The translations under genes and the position numbers were made by a program. A stretch of DNA of 64,000 nucleotides from a bacterium (GTDB taxonomy: Bacteria > Desulfobacterota > DSWW01), in NCBI GenBank assembly GCA_028277985.1, contig JANQFG010000208.1:1-64000 (forward strand), read 5' to 3'. Shown in pieces: positions 1-6,623 of this stretch. The notes beneath the pieces are model-generated. The model saw nothing but the letters and a program-made list of their open reading frames with translations, did not search any database and had not been told where the DNA came from. Numbering within the stretch: the first letter of the stretch is position 1; every line of letters starts with the position of its first letter.

Positions 1-45
1 TCACTGGGTCTATGCTGCTTCGGCACCAAATCCAGTGCCTTAGCC

Positions 46-83
46 AATAGGACATTTTCGCGTTGCAGTTAGTAGGACATTTT
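46..83. repeat. short direct repeat, possible IS end remnant
   Basis: The 11-mer TAGGACATTTT occurs at 48-58 and again at 73-83 in an otherwise gene-free edge. Regularly spaced internal copies of a short motif are typical of the ends of IS21-type elements, but no transposase lies inside the window, so an IS remnant is only a guess. Nothing else is recognisable in 1-192. Confidence 0.25.
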
Positions 84-192
84 GCCTTTGCTTAAACACC
101 CGGCTCCGCATGAAAGCGGAGTCCATATCCCAACCCGGACCGGATCTAGGGGGTGGGTCAAACGCAGACCTAGATGCACATGCTCTTGCCTT

Positions 193-897
193 TCAGCTTG
201 CCATTAGTGGCAATGCTTTCCTAGACTTTGGGCCCCAATAGCCATCGAGCCGCCCCCCATAGAAGCCGTGCATCCATAATCTAATCTGAATGAGCTGGAG
301 TACGAAACGGTTTCGAGGATTGTGAAGGTCAGAGTCCACTGTAGTTCGATCCTCGACCTTTTGAATCGCCAACTCGTATGATTCAGGGTCGCGCCGCTTC
401 AGCTGTCTCCATTCCCCTTTGCTCGAAACAAAGCGATCGTCGTAGATCACGAGTTTATTGTATTCTGCATGGGCCGCTTCTTCTCTAGAAGAGCGGAAGA
501 CTATCGGGTCGTCGAGCTTCTCGACGGCAAGCCCAAGATCCGGCATGTCAGGAAGTCGACCTTCATAAGGATTGGGAACTGCTTGACCGAGAGCATCAAT
601 GTCGCCGATTAGGTTCAGAAGGTTCCCATTGTTTTCCTTCACCCCTATACAATCTGTCAAAAGACCCAAAGCAAGCAGTGTCTGCTCATTGAATGGCCGT
701 GAAACGGATTGGTGATAGAGACCAAGCGCTCTCAGTCTGAAATGCAATACCCGCGTATAGAGACTTTGTTCACCTTCTTTGGGGGAATCTACTGGAAGGG
801 GTTCGCCCTCGAAAGAGGTAAGTTCGCGTATTCGATCCAATTCTGCAGCGCCGGGCCATTCGATTGGCAGCACAACGTTGGTTGATATTGTCCGCAA
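193..897 (-). CDS. peptidoglycan-binding-like protein, possibly the 3' part of a frameshifted gene
   Basis: A 234-residue product read from a TTG codon. Two segments resemble peptidoglycan-binding (PGBD) repeats: one around residues 50-80 and one at the C-terminus (around 200-232), where GGRLDGYWGPKSRKAL carries the usual G-x-LDG-x-(W/F)GP signature. The middle is unassigned. The gene overlaps the end of the upstream M15/PGBD gene by 128 bases in another frame. Its start has no clear ribosome binding site, so it may be the continuation of that gene after a frameshift rather than a separate gene. A role at the cell wall is inferred from the repeats only. Confidence 0.5.
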   Translation of the reverse strand: MRTISTNVVLPIEWPGAAELDRIRELTSFEGEPLPVDSPKEGEQSLYTRVLHFRLRALGLYHQSVSRPFNEQTLLALGLLTDCIGVKENNGNLLNLIGDIDALGQAVPNPYEGRLPDMPDLGLAVEKLDDPIVFRSSREEAAHAEYNKLVIYDDRFVSSKGEWRQLKRRDPESYELAIQKVEDRTTVDSDLHNPRNRFVLQLIQIRLWMHGFYGGRLDGYWGPKSRKALPLMAS

Positions 898-1615
898 ATA
901 GTGCTGTCAAGTCAAAAAAGCTTCCGTCAACGCCTTGACCCTCAATGCGATCATTGTAGGAGATGGCGCTATCGATATGATCAAGCTCGGCAGATTTGTT
1001 GCGGCAACGACAATAGACGCGGTAACTTCTGGGTTCCTCCCGCTTGATAACGTACGGGTCACTCTTCGGATCTACCATTCCGCTATACACATAGAGATCC
1101 AGAGCTCTTCCCAAGTAATGAAAGGAGATCGCACTCCTGCTCCGATTCACATGGGCACGTAGACTTCGAATGCCGCCTGATGAGGTCAGCACTCCACCTC
1201 GCCTATGGACTTCCTCCAGCACCTCAGTGTAGGAAACCACGACGTCGTTGCGTAAGGACAGGCGATCGTATCCGTCTCCATATTTGTCCGCTTTCACCCT
1301 CTCAAACACGTAGCGATCGGGCATGCCGTCTGTAGCGTCCAAACCAGGTGAATTCAACTCTAGGATGTGAGACGAGTATACGTCCTCAAGCAGTTTCATC
1401 GTGTTCGGTCCTACGATCCCGTCACGCAGAAGGCCATGACTGCCCTGAAAATCGAGGACGACTGCTTCTGTATTTGGACCGAACACGCCATCGACCTCAA
1501 GGGCATGAACGCTCAGCACGCCCTTGTCCACTCTTCTTGCGACAAAACCGAGTTCCTTGAGCATCTCTTGAATGGATCTGACCACACTGCTTTCGGATCC
1601 CCTTTTTACAAGCAT
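770..1615 (-). CDS. peptidoglycan-binding protein with M15-type peptidase domain
   Basis: A 281-residue product. The N-terminal 75 residues form a PGBD repeat (EVDGVFGPNTEAVV, then DGIVGPNT). Residues around 140-180 resemble peptidase M15 (D-Ala-D-Ala carboxypeptidase-like), with SFHYLGRALDL supplying the zinc-ligand pattern H-x6-D. The second expected block, an EWWHF-like motif, is missing: after FFDLTALF the protein turns into Arg/Cys-rich residues typical of out-of-frame reading. The ATG is preceded by GGAAGAGGTGG. No signal peptide is seen, so export is unclear. It sits last but one in the operon led by the MerR-like gene. Confidence 0.6.
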   Translation of the reverse strand: MLVKRGSESSVVRSIQEMLKELGFVARRVDKGVLSVHALEVDGVFGPNTEAVVLDFQGSHGLLRDGIVGPNTMKLLEDVYSSHILELNSPGLDATDGMPDRYVFERVKADKYGDGYDRLSLRNDVVVSYTEVLEEVHRRGGVLTSSGGIRSLRAHVNRSRSAISFHYLGRALDLYVYSGMVDPKSDPYVIKREEPRSYRVYCRCRNKSAELDHIDSAISYNDRIEGQGVDGSFFDLTALFADNINQRCAANRMARRCRIGSNTRTYLFRGRTPSSRFPQRR

Positions 1616-1699
1616 ATTCTATCCACCTCTTCCTTAAAGATTCCTTTCAGAGAGCAGTCCATTGCGACAAGGTCTTGCCAAAGGCAATCGCGGCAAGCT

Positions 1700-2341
1700 C
1701 TAGTCCGGGTGCTCTGGTGGCATACTGCATCGGCCACCTGACATATTCCCCTCCTCGGGTCGGCCCGTGCTCTCACTGAGCAGTCGTTCGATCATCTCAT
1801 CCAGCAGAAACAGGCGGTCGGACATAGTCATCGACGCATTCAAGTAGTCGAACAACCGGTGTGTATCGCCATTCCGGCCGAGCTGTCTCCAAACGTTTTG
1901 CAGCCAGAGATGGCGCGGCTCGGTCGGCGGCAATGGGATCGGCCGGCTTTCGGTCGCGAGGGCCAAGAGCTGTGCCATCTTGTCACGCCAGGGATCGAAC
2001 TTGGCGTCGATGTCCGCGATGATACCCCTAAGGTTATCACTGACCCGCGAGACTACTAGCGCCGTCATCGCCAGGATAGCCTTGCGCCGACTCGTGGTCC
2101 GATCCGAGAGCGATGGGTCTCTGTATCCGTCGCCAGCCGCCAGGAGCCTCGCCCGCTCACCGGCGACCAATGAGGCTGCGGGACTCCGAATCTGCAAGAG
2201 CGACTTCTCCACTTCCTGCAGCCAATTTAGGCTTTTCGCGACAAAAACCGAGTCCCGCGACTGGTAACGGTTCACCAGCGCGTTAACCTCCTGCAAGTGC
2301 TCCAACAGCTTCTCACGGGTGAGAGCCAGCATAGTCATCAT
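1700..2341 (-). CDS. hypothetical protein, helical
   Basis: A 213-residue product of unknown family. It is predicted to be mostly alpha-helical, with leucine- and charge-rich N-terminal helices (residues 1-60), no membrane segment and no cysteine-based metal motif. Its ATG overlaps the stop codon of the preceding 91-residue gene (ATGA type), which suggests translational coupling and supports both being real. It lies between a MerR-like regulator and peptidoglycan-binding genes. I assign no function. Confidence 0.55.
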   Translation of the reverse strand: MMTMLALTREKLLEHLQEVNALVNRYQSRDSVFVAKSLNWLQEVEKSLLQIRSPAASLVAGERARLLAAGDGYRDPSLSDRTTSRRKAILAMTALVVSRVSDNLRGIIADIDAKFDPWRDKMAQLLALATESRPIPLPPTEPRHLWLQNVWRQLGRNGDTHRLFDYLNASMTMSDRLFLLDEMIERLLSESTGRPEEGNMSGGRCSMPPEHPD

Positions 2342-2613
2342 TCCGGCGTCAGCGTCTTCTTCACCATACCATCAGCCTCCTCGGAGACGCTCCACTCCAG
2401 TCCCTCCTCCCGCAGGGTGATGCGCGGCATACCAGGGCTGGGGCTTCTCGAGAATCCTCCGAAAGGCCCTCCTTCCAACGAATACACTCCGAAGGATTTC
2501 TCACTGAAGAAGGGATTGGTACTGCTGAAAGGTGCAACTCTAAGGAGGGGGATACGGGTAACGGCTTTGAGGCGAAACCTGATCCGCTGTCGGAAAGCAT
2601 GGGTGCTCACCAA
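2338..2613 (-). CDS. small hypothetical protein
   Basis: A 91-residue frame that begins eight bases after the stop of the MerR-like gene and ends in a four-base overlap with the next gene. This operon geometry is the main reason to accept it. The C-terminal third (LREEGLEWSVSEEADGMV) looks protein-like. The rest is basic and aromatic with no known motif. A 79-residue frame and a plus-strand 118-residue frame cover the same bases and look like shadows. Confidence 0.4.
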   Translation of the reverse strand: MVSTHAFRQRIRFRLKAVTRIPLLRVAPFSSTNPFFSEKSFGVYSLEGGPFGGFSRSPSPGMPRITLREEGLEWSVSEEADGMVKKTLTPE

Positions 2614-2620
2614 CCTTATT

Positions 2621-2956
2621 TCAGTCGTGCTCCAGGTCTTCTATTTCCTTTGAGAACTTCTGGAGGATGTCCTCCTGTTCGCTCATCGATTCGAGGGCCC
2701 TGATGAGGTGGACGTTCCTCTTCCCAAAGACCTTCCTGAATCTCTCCCCCAGCTCTTTCTTGGAATAGTCGAGACTCAGACGGTAGAGAATCTCGAGCTT
2801 GATTTCCACGCACCTGGTATCGTACAGCAGGCTCTTACCGTCTCTTCTATCCTTGCTCATCGGAGTGAGGATCCCCGACCTGGTGTATCTCCGGATCTTA
2901 TTGATGGTGATCCCCACCGACTTGACCAGCTCCTGAGAGGTCAACAGGGTACTCAT
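2621..2956 (-). CDS. MerR-like DNA-binding regulator
   Basis: A 111-residue protein. Residues 5-45 fit a MerR-type winged helix (LTSQELVKSVGI, then IRRYTRSGILTP, where MerR proteins usually have a (Y/R)YYxxxGLL element). The second half is helical and charged and could form the antiparallel dimer coiled coil. There is no ligand-binding cysteine cluster, so it is not a mercury-type sensor. It is the first gene of the leftward operon and probably controls it from the A+T-rich leader at 2957-3180. Confidence 0.65.
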   Translation of the reverse strand: MSTLLTSQELVKSVGITINKIRRYTRSGILTPMSKDRRDGKSLLYDTRCVEIKLEILYRLSLDYSKKELGERFRKVFGKRNVHLIRALESMSEQEDILQKFSKEIEDLEHD

Positions 2957-3379
2957 GACACCTCCTCACTCAAGAAAAGCTGTTAGAGGAATCCGGAGAA
3001 ATCGAGAGGATTTGCGAGCATTATTCCGAAATTAGGAAGTACGGGCAGGGTGCTGACAATGCTTCACTATCGCTCAATACTGATCACTATCATATTCTAT
3101 CTATTTATACAATGAATTTCTGTTCTCGATCGTTGTTGAATGATATTTAATGTTCCTGAACGATCACGTTCAATCGTGATTGCACACTAAGAAACTGTTT
3201 CCCCCTACCTCCCTCCCCTCGGGTTAGGCCCGCACCGGTAAATCGAATAGGCTACCCCAGAACGTAGAGATTCGAACCGGGGTTGAAGCGAGGCGCGTTT
3301 TACTGCCTATCAACTGCAGGAGGGCCCCGGGCAAACCGCCGAACCCGGAGAGGGCCGGCAAGGCGGCCACCCGGGGGCC
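2957..3379. other. intergenic region between divergent MerR-like operon and ftsZ
   Basis: About 420 bases without a credible gene. 3050-3180 is A+T-rich and probably carries the promoter of the leftward operon. A hairpin occurs at 3161-3182, with ATCACG and CGTGAT arms around TTCAAT. From 3220 onward the sequence becomes G+C-rich and leads into the structured ftsZ leader. Confidence 0.5.
3323..3379 (+). promoter_or_regulatory. structured 5' leader of ftsZ
   Basis: Nested inverted repeats can form a long stem. GGCCCCGGG (3323-3331) pairs with CCCGGGGGCC (3370-3379), leaving one bulged G. CCGCC (3336-3340) pairs with GGCGG (3362-3366). CCGG (3345-3348) pairs with CCGG (3355-3358). The structure ends just before the ribosome binding site (around 3387-3397). 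It contains GGGCAAACC but lacks the second conserved block of a c-di-GMP-I riboswitch, so no known class is assigned. Confidence 0.4.
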
Positions 3380-3400
3380 ATGGAAAGGGAGGGAAGGAAA

Positions 3401-4648
3401 ATGCCGATCGAAATTGAAGAAGCCGTCGTCAGCGAGGACAGGATCCGGTTCGTCGATAGCGCCGGGAACGAGCCCGGAGAGCACTCATCGCAGGAGGCGA
3501 CTATCCTTGTCGTGGGTGCCGGGGGCGGTGGGGGAAACGCCCTGAACACCATGATCGAGTCCGGCCTGTCAGGGGTGGAATTCATTGGGGCCAACACGGA
3601 TGCCCAGGCCCTGTTCCAGAATCAGGCTCCTATAAAGATCCAGTTGGGCCAGAGCATCACCCGGGGGCTCGGCGCCGGTGGAGATCCGGAGGTTGGCCGG
3701 AGATCTGCCATGGCGGATCGGGAGCGCATCCGCGAGGCGCTGGACGGAGCGGACATGGTCTTCGTGACCGCAGGCATGGGGGGAGGTACGGGTACCGGAG
3801 CCGCGCCGATCATCGCCGAGGTGGCCCGCGGGTGCGGAGCCCTCACCGTCGGGGTTGTGACAAAGCCCTTCGAGTTTGAGGGTCGGGTGCGTATGAGGCA
3901 GGCCGAAGAAGGGATCCATCGCCTCACACGGAGTGTCGACACGCTGATCACGATCCCGAACGGAAAGCTTCTCAGCCTGGTGCCAAGCAACACGCCCCTG
4001 CCCGACGCTTTCAGAAAGGCGGATGAGGTTCTGCACAACGCCGTCAAAGGCATCTCGGACACGATTACCGTGAGAGGGTTCATCAATCTGGACTTTGCCG
4101 ATGTGCGGACCATCATGAGCGAGAAGGGCATGGCCCTTATGGGACAGGGTGTGGGGATCGGAGAGAACCGGGCAGTGAAGGCAGCCCAGATGGCCATCTC
4201 GAGCCCCCTGCTGGAGGACATCTCGGTTGAAGGGGCCCGCGGAATCCTGGTGAACGTTACCGCGCAGAAGGACTTCAGCCTGCACGAAGTGCACGAAGCG
4301 ATCAGCCTCATCCAGGACCGCGCCCACGCCGAATCGAACGTCATCTTCGGGGTCGTCATCGATGAGACCCAGGAAGAGGAAATTCGGATTACGGTCATTG
4401 CGACCGGCATCGGCAGAACCGGGAAGCTCATGGAGCAGGAGAAGAAGGCCTCCTCTCTCAAGCCTGTCCCGGTCGTGAAAGAAGAACCTGTGGTGGACGA
4501 TGAAGTTGATTTCCCCTCTTTCCTGAAAGACCGGAGAGGAAAGGAACTCTCTCATGGCATCCACACAGGAGGGGGCACCAACAAGAGTCGCATCACCAAC
4601 CTTGACGAACCCGCCTTCCTACGCAGGGCCTCGAGAATCGAGCCCTAG
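3401..4648 (+). CDS. ftsZ: cell division GTPase FtsZ
   Basis: A 415-residue tubulin-like GTPase that polymerises into the division ring. Visible features are an N-terminal nucleotide-binding glycine run (VVGAGGGGGNALN), the tubulin signature GGGTGTGAAP (around residues 127-136), the T7 catalytic loop NLDFADVRTIM (around 229), a variable linker, and the C-terminal peptide LDEPAFLRR that binds FtsA/ZipA-type partners. I chose the ATG at 3401, which follows GGAGGGAAGG, over the in-frame ATG at 3380 that precedes this site. No ftsA, ftsQ or mur gene is adjacent, so this copy lies outside a dcw cluster. It may be the only copy or a second one. Confidence 0.95.
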   Translation: MPIEIEEAVVSEDRIRFVDSAGNEPGEHSSQEATILVVGAGGGGGNALNTMIESGLSGVEFIGANTDAQALFQNQAPIKIQLGQSITRGLGAGGDPEVGRRSAMADRERIREALDGADMVFVTAGMGGGTGTGAAPIIAEVARGCGALTVGVVTKPFEFEGRVRMRQAEEGIHRLTRSVDTLITIPNGKLLSLVPSNTPLPDAFRKADEVLHNAVKGISDTITVRGFINLDFADVRTIMSEKGMALMGQGVGIGENRAVKAAQMAISSPLLEDISVEGARGILVNVTAQKDFSLHEVHEAISLIQDRAHAESNVIFGVVIDETQEEEIRITVIATGIGRTGKLMEQEKKASSLKPVPVVKEEPVVDDEVDFPSFLKDRRGKELSHGIHTGGGTNKSRITNLDEPAFLRRASRIEP

Positions 4649-4655
4649 CCCTCAA

Positions 4656-4727
4656 AAAGGGGTCAGGCCGAAACTATCAACCCTGGCAGCGACCTGCCAG
4701 GGTTGATAGTTTCGGCCTGACCCCTTT
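4656..4727. repeat. perfect long palindrome, GGGGTCAG family
   Basis: Two perfectly complementary 34-base arms (4656-4689 and 4694-4727) surround the loop CGAC. The ends read AAAGGGGTCAGGC and GCCTGACCCCTTT. The same termini with different inner sequence recur at 20044-20112 and 62198-62283, which defines a dispersed palindrome family. Here it also stands eight bases after the ftsZ stop and could end its transcript. Confidence 0.8.
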
Positions 4728-4769
4728 GGGCTGTGACCCCTTAGGGCGAAGAAAACCGGAAAAAGAGCC

Positions 4770-4798
4770 TTGACAGATCATTTCGACGGTTCTATAAT
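4770..4798 (+). promoter_or_regulatory. sigma-70-type promoter of arsR operon
   Basis: TTGACA (4770-4775) and TATAAT (4793-4798) are separated by exactly 17 bases, a full match to the housekeeping consensus. Start of transcription is expected near 4805, directly beside the operator. Confidence 0.85.
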
Positions 4799-4807
4799 TA
4801 GAAAAAC

Positions 4808-4821
4808 TTCGAAATATCGAA
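4808..4821. promoter_or_regulatory. probable ArsR operator
   Basis: The dyad TTCGA-AATA-TCGAA lies just downstream of the -10 box and before the arsR start codon. A related dyad, TTCGAA-TTGT-TTCGAA, stands at 5196-5211 in front of arsM. The shared TTCGA half-sites suggest that both are bound by the operon's own ArsR protein. Confidence 0.6.
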
Positions 4822-4835
4822 AAGGGTTCCCCATC

Positions 4836-5177
4836 ATGCAATATGACCCGGTCAAGATCTTCAAGGCCCTGTCGAACGAGAGCCGGCTGGAAATCCTCAA
4901 GTCCCTGTATCTGGAGGGAATATCAGGAACCTTTGAAGGCGAGGACCCGTGCACGGAGAACTGTAGCTGCGTGGGCGATATCGTGGAAAGGTTCAGGCTG
5001 GCACCCTCCACGATCTCCCATCACATCAAGGAGCTCGCCATGGCAGGCCTGGTCAAGGTGGAGCGGAACGGCCAGTTCATCAAGGTATTTCCCAATCCCG
5101 AGGCCCTGGAGGCCATATCGGAGTTCTCGGAGTCGCTGGTAAGGGGAACGTCTATCAAGCAGGCGGAGGGGGCATAG
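4836..5177 (+). CDS. arsR: ArsR-family metalloid-responsive repressor
   Basis: A 113-residue winged-helix repressor that is expected to release DNA when it binds As(III) or a similar soft metal. KIFKALSNESRLEIL is the family's first helix. VGDIVERFRLAPSTISHHIKELAMAG is the helix-turn-helix region (residues around 50-75), followed by a beta wing. A cysteine cluster C-x4-C-x-C sits just before and within the recognition region and is a likely metal site, though it is not the classic ELCVCDL. I chose the ATG at 4836: the upstream TTG at 4770 is the first part of the -35 box and cannot be a start. It leads the arsM operon. Confidence 0.85.
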   Translation: MQYDPVKIFKALSNESRLEILKSLYLEGISGTFEGEDPCTENCSCVGDIVERFRLAPSTISHHIKELAMAGLVKVERNGQFIKVFPNPEALEAISEFSESLVRGTSIKQAEGA

Positions 5178-5195
5178 TTTTTTTTGAACCTTTAA

Positions 5196-5211
5196 TTCGA
5201 ATTGTTTCGAA
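5196..5211. promoter_or_regulatory. second TTCGAA dyad upstream of arsM
   Basis: TTCGAA-TTGT-TTCGAA lies in the 66-base gap between arsR and arsM, after a run of T. It matches the half-sites of the arsR operator and may be an internal regulatory site. Confidence 0.45.
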
Positions 5212-5243
5212 ATCCAGAAATATCAGCCACAGGGAGGACGATC

Positions 5244-6032
5244 ATGGCTATGAAGAAGGAGGAAATCCACAAAGGCGTGAGCGAGTTCTACGCAGGGCTC
5301 ATAAAGGAAGAAGCCAGCGACGGTTGCACGAGTTGCTGCTCACCCGAGGCCGGCACGACTTGCTGCGGGCCCGAAGCAAGCACCGGAATCGCTGAGAGCG
5401 TGGGCTACACCAAGCAGGACCTGGAGACCGTTCCGGCGGAGGCGACCGGCAGCTCATTCGGATGCGGCAATCCCCTGGCCTTTGCCGAGGTCAACGAGGG
5501 CGAATCCATACTGGACCTTGGTTCCGGCGGAGGGATCGACTGCTTCATCGCGGCTGACCGGGTCGGAAAATCGGGCAAGGTGATCGGCCTGGACATGACC
5601 GAGGAGATGATCGAAAAGGCCACGAAGACGGCCGCGGAGAACGGCTACGACAACGTCGAGTTCCGGTTCGGAAAGATCGAGGAGATGCCCGTGGATTCTG
5701 CGAGCGTCGACTGGGTCATCTCCAACTGTGTGATCAACCTCTCTCCGGAAAAACGAGACGTCTTTGGCGAGGCTTTCCGGGTTCTCAGACCCGGCGGTCA
5801 CATCCTCATCTCGGACGTAGTGGCCGAGGATCTTCCCGCGGAAATGCGTGAGGACATCTCTGCCTGGGCGAGTTGCGTGTCGGGAGCCGTGACCGAAGGC
5901 GAGTACCTCGGTATGATACGAGATGCAGGCTTTGAGCAGGTCGAGATCGTGGACAGGCTCGACTACGTCCAGACTTCGGAACAGCAGCCCTACAAGCTGG
6001 CCAGCATTCGTGTGAAGGCGATCAAGACATGA
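5244..6032 (+). CDS. arsM: arsenite S-adenosylmethionine methyltransferase
   Basis: A 262-residue cytosolic enzyme that methylates As(III) using SAM. The Rossmann SAM site is ILDLGSGGGIDCF (around residues 90-102), and VIGLDMTEEMIEKA follows. Cysteines at the conserved arsenite-binding places are present: GCGNP, SNCVINL and SCVSGAV. A Cys-rich N-terminal stretch (two CC pairs, around residues 26-42) may bind metal. The ATG at 5244 follows AGGGAGGACG, so I prefer it to the upstream in-frame start at 5202. It lies in one operon with arsR and the C_GCAxxG protein and should be induced by arsenite through ArsR. Confidence 0.9.
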   Translation: MAMKKEEIHKGVSEFYAGLIKEEASDGCTSCCSPEAGTTCCGPEASTGIAESVGYTKQDLETVPAEATGSSFGCGNPLAFAEVNEGESILDLGSGGGIDCFIAADRVGKSGKVIGLDMTEEMIEKATKTAAENGYDNVEFRFGKIEEMPVDSASVDWVISNCVINLSPEKRDVFGEAFRVLRPGGHILISDVVAEDLPAEMREDISAWASCVSGAVTEGEYLGMIRDAGFEQVEIVDRLDYVQTSEQQPYKLASIRVKAIKT

Positions 6033-6064
6033 AGCTCATTACCTGCTGAAAGGAGACACCCTCG

Positions 6065-6577
6065 ATGATCAAGCCCGTAACGCTTCCAGAGTCGCCGGAT
6101 TGGATCGAAAAGGTGAAGCAGAGGTCTTACGACAACATGAAGAACCACCACAGCTGCACACAATGCATCGTGGAAGCGTTCATGGTCGAGTTGGGCATAA
6201 ACGACCCGATGGTGATCCGCGCAGCCGGGGCCTTTCACGGAGGCATGACCGCTTCCCTTACCTGCGGCGTGCATACGGCGGGTCTGATGGTCCTGGGCCT
6301 GCTCATCGGAAGGGAGAACATCGAGCTCGGCCTCGATGGGCTCATGCCGATCATGACGCCCGCCCAGGACCTGATCAAGCGACTGGACAAACGCATCGGC
6401 TCCTCTTCCTGCAAAGAGCTCACCGATGTGGACTTCACGGATGCGGAACAGGCGATCAATTTCATCGTGACCAACGCGATCGCCAAATGTCACGACCGGG
6501 TTCGGGACGGGGCTGAGGAAATTGCCCTCTTCCTCAAGGAACTCGAAAAGGAAGGCCAGCTCTTCCGGCACGACTGA
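6065..6577 (+). CDS. C_GCAxxG_C_C family redox-type protein
   Basis: A 170-residue protein of the C_GCAxxG_C_C family, proteins of unknown biochemical role with several conserved cysteines. The motifs seen are SCTQCIVEAF near residue 31, a Gly-rich helix pair containing LTCGVHTAGLMVLG (around 70), SSCKELT (around 119) and a late AKCHD (around 140). There is no signal peptide. It starts 32 bases after arsM with a ribosome binding site (AAAGGAG), so it is cotranscribed with arsR and arsM. Thiol chemistry in arsenic handling is an inference from that context. Confidence 0.75.
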   Translation: MIKPVTLPESPDWIEKVKQRSYDNMKNHHSCTQCIVEAFMVELGINDPMVIRAAGAFHGGMTASLTCGVHTAGLMVLGLLIGRENIELGLDGLMPIMTPAQDLIKRLDKRIGSSSCKELTDVDFTDAEQAINFIVTNAIAKCHDRVRDGAEEIALFLKELEKEGQLFRHD

Positions 6578-6623
6578 GCATGAAGGCACACGGGCAAAGA
6601 TCTTCCCGGCGACTTCCCCTTGC

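Noticed and set aside
2297..2653. 118-codon plus-strand frame opposite the small hypothetical gene
   Set aside because: No ribosome binding site or motif; the minus-strand frame fits the operon spacing better.
193..2956. prophage lysis module
   Set aside because: No holin, integrase, capsid or tail gene is present; M15 and PGBD domains also occur in many non-phage proteins.
3263..3320. tRNA-like sequence on the minus strand (GGTTCGAATC at 3278-3269 with a D-arm-like CAGTTGATAGGC)
   Set aside because: The T-stem arms do not pair and no acceptor stem closes, so it is not a functional tRNA.
3323..3379. c-di-GMP-I riboswitch in the ftsZ leader
   Set aside because: Only the GGGCAAACC block is present; the second conserved block (ACGCAAAGCC) and the receptor helix are missing.
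4770..4835. N-terminal extension of ArsR from a TTG at 4770
   Set aside because: That TTG is the start of the -35 box and the extension would cover the -10 box and operator.
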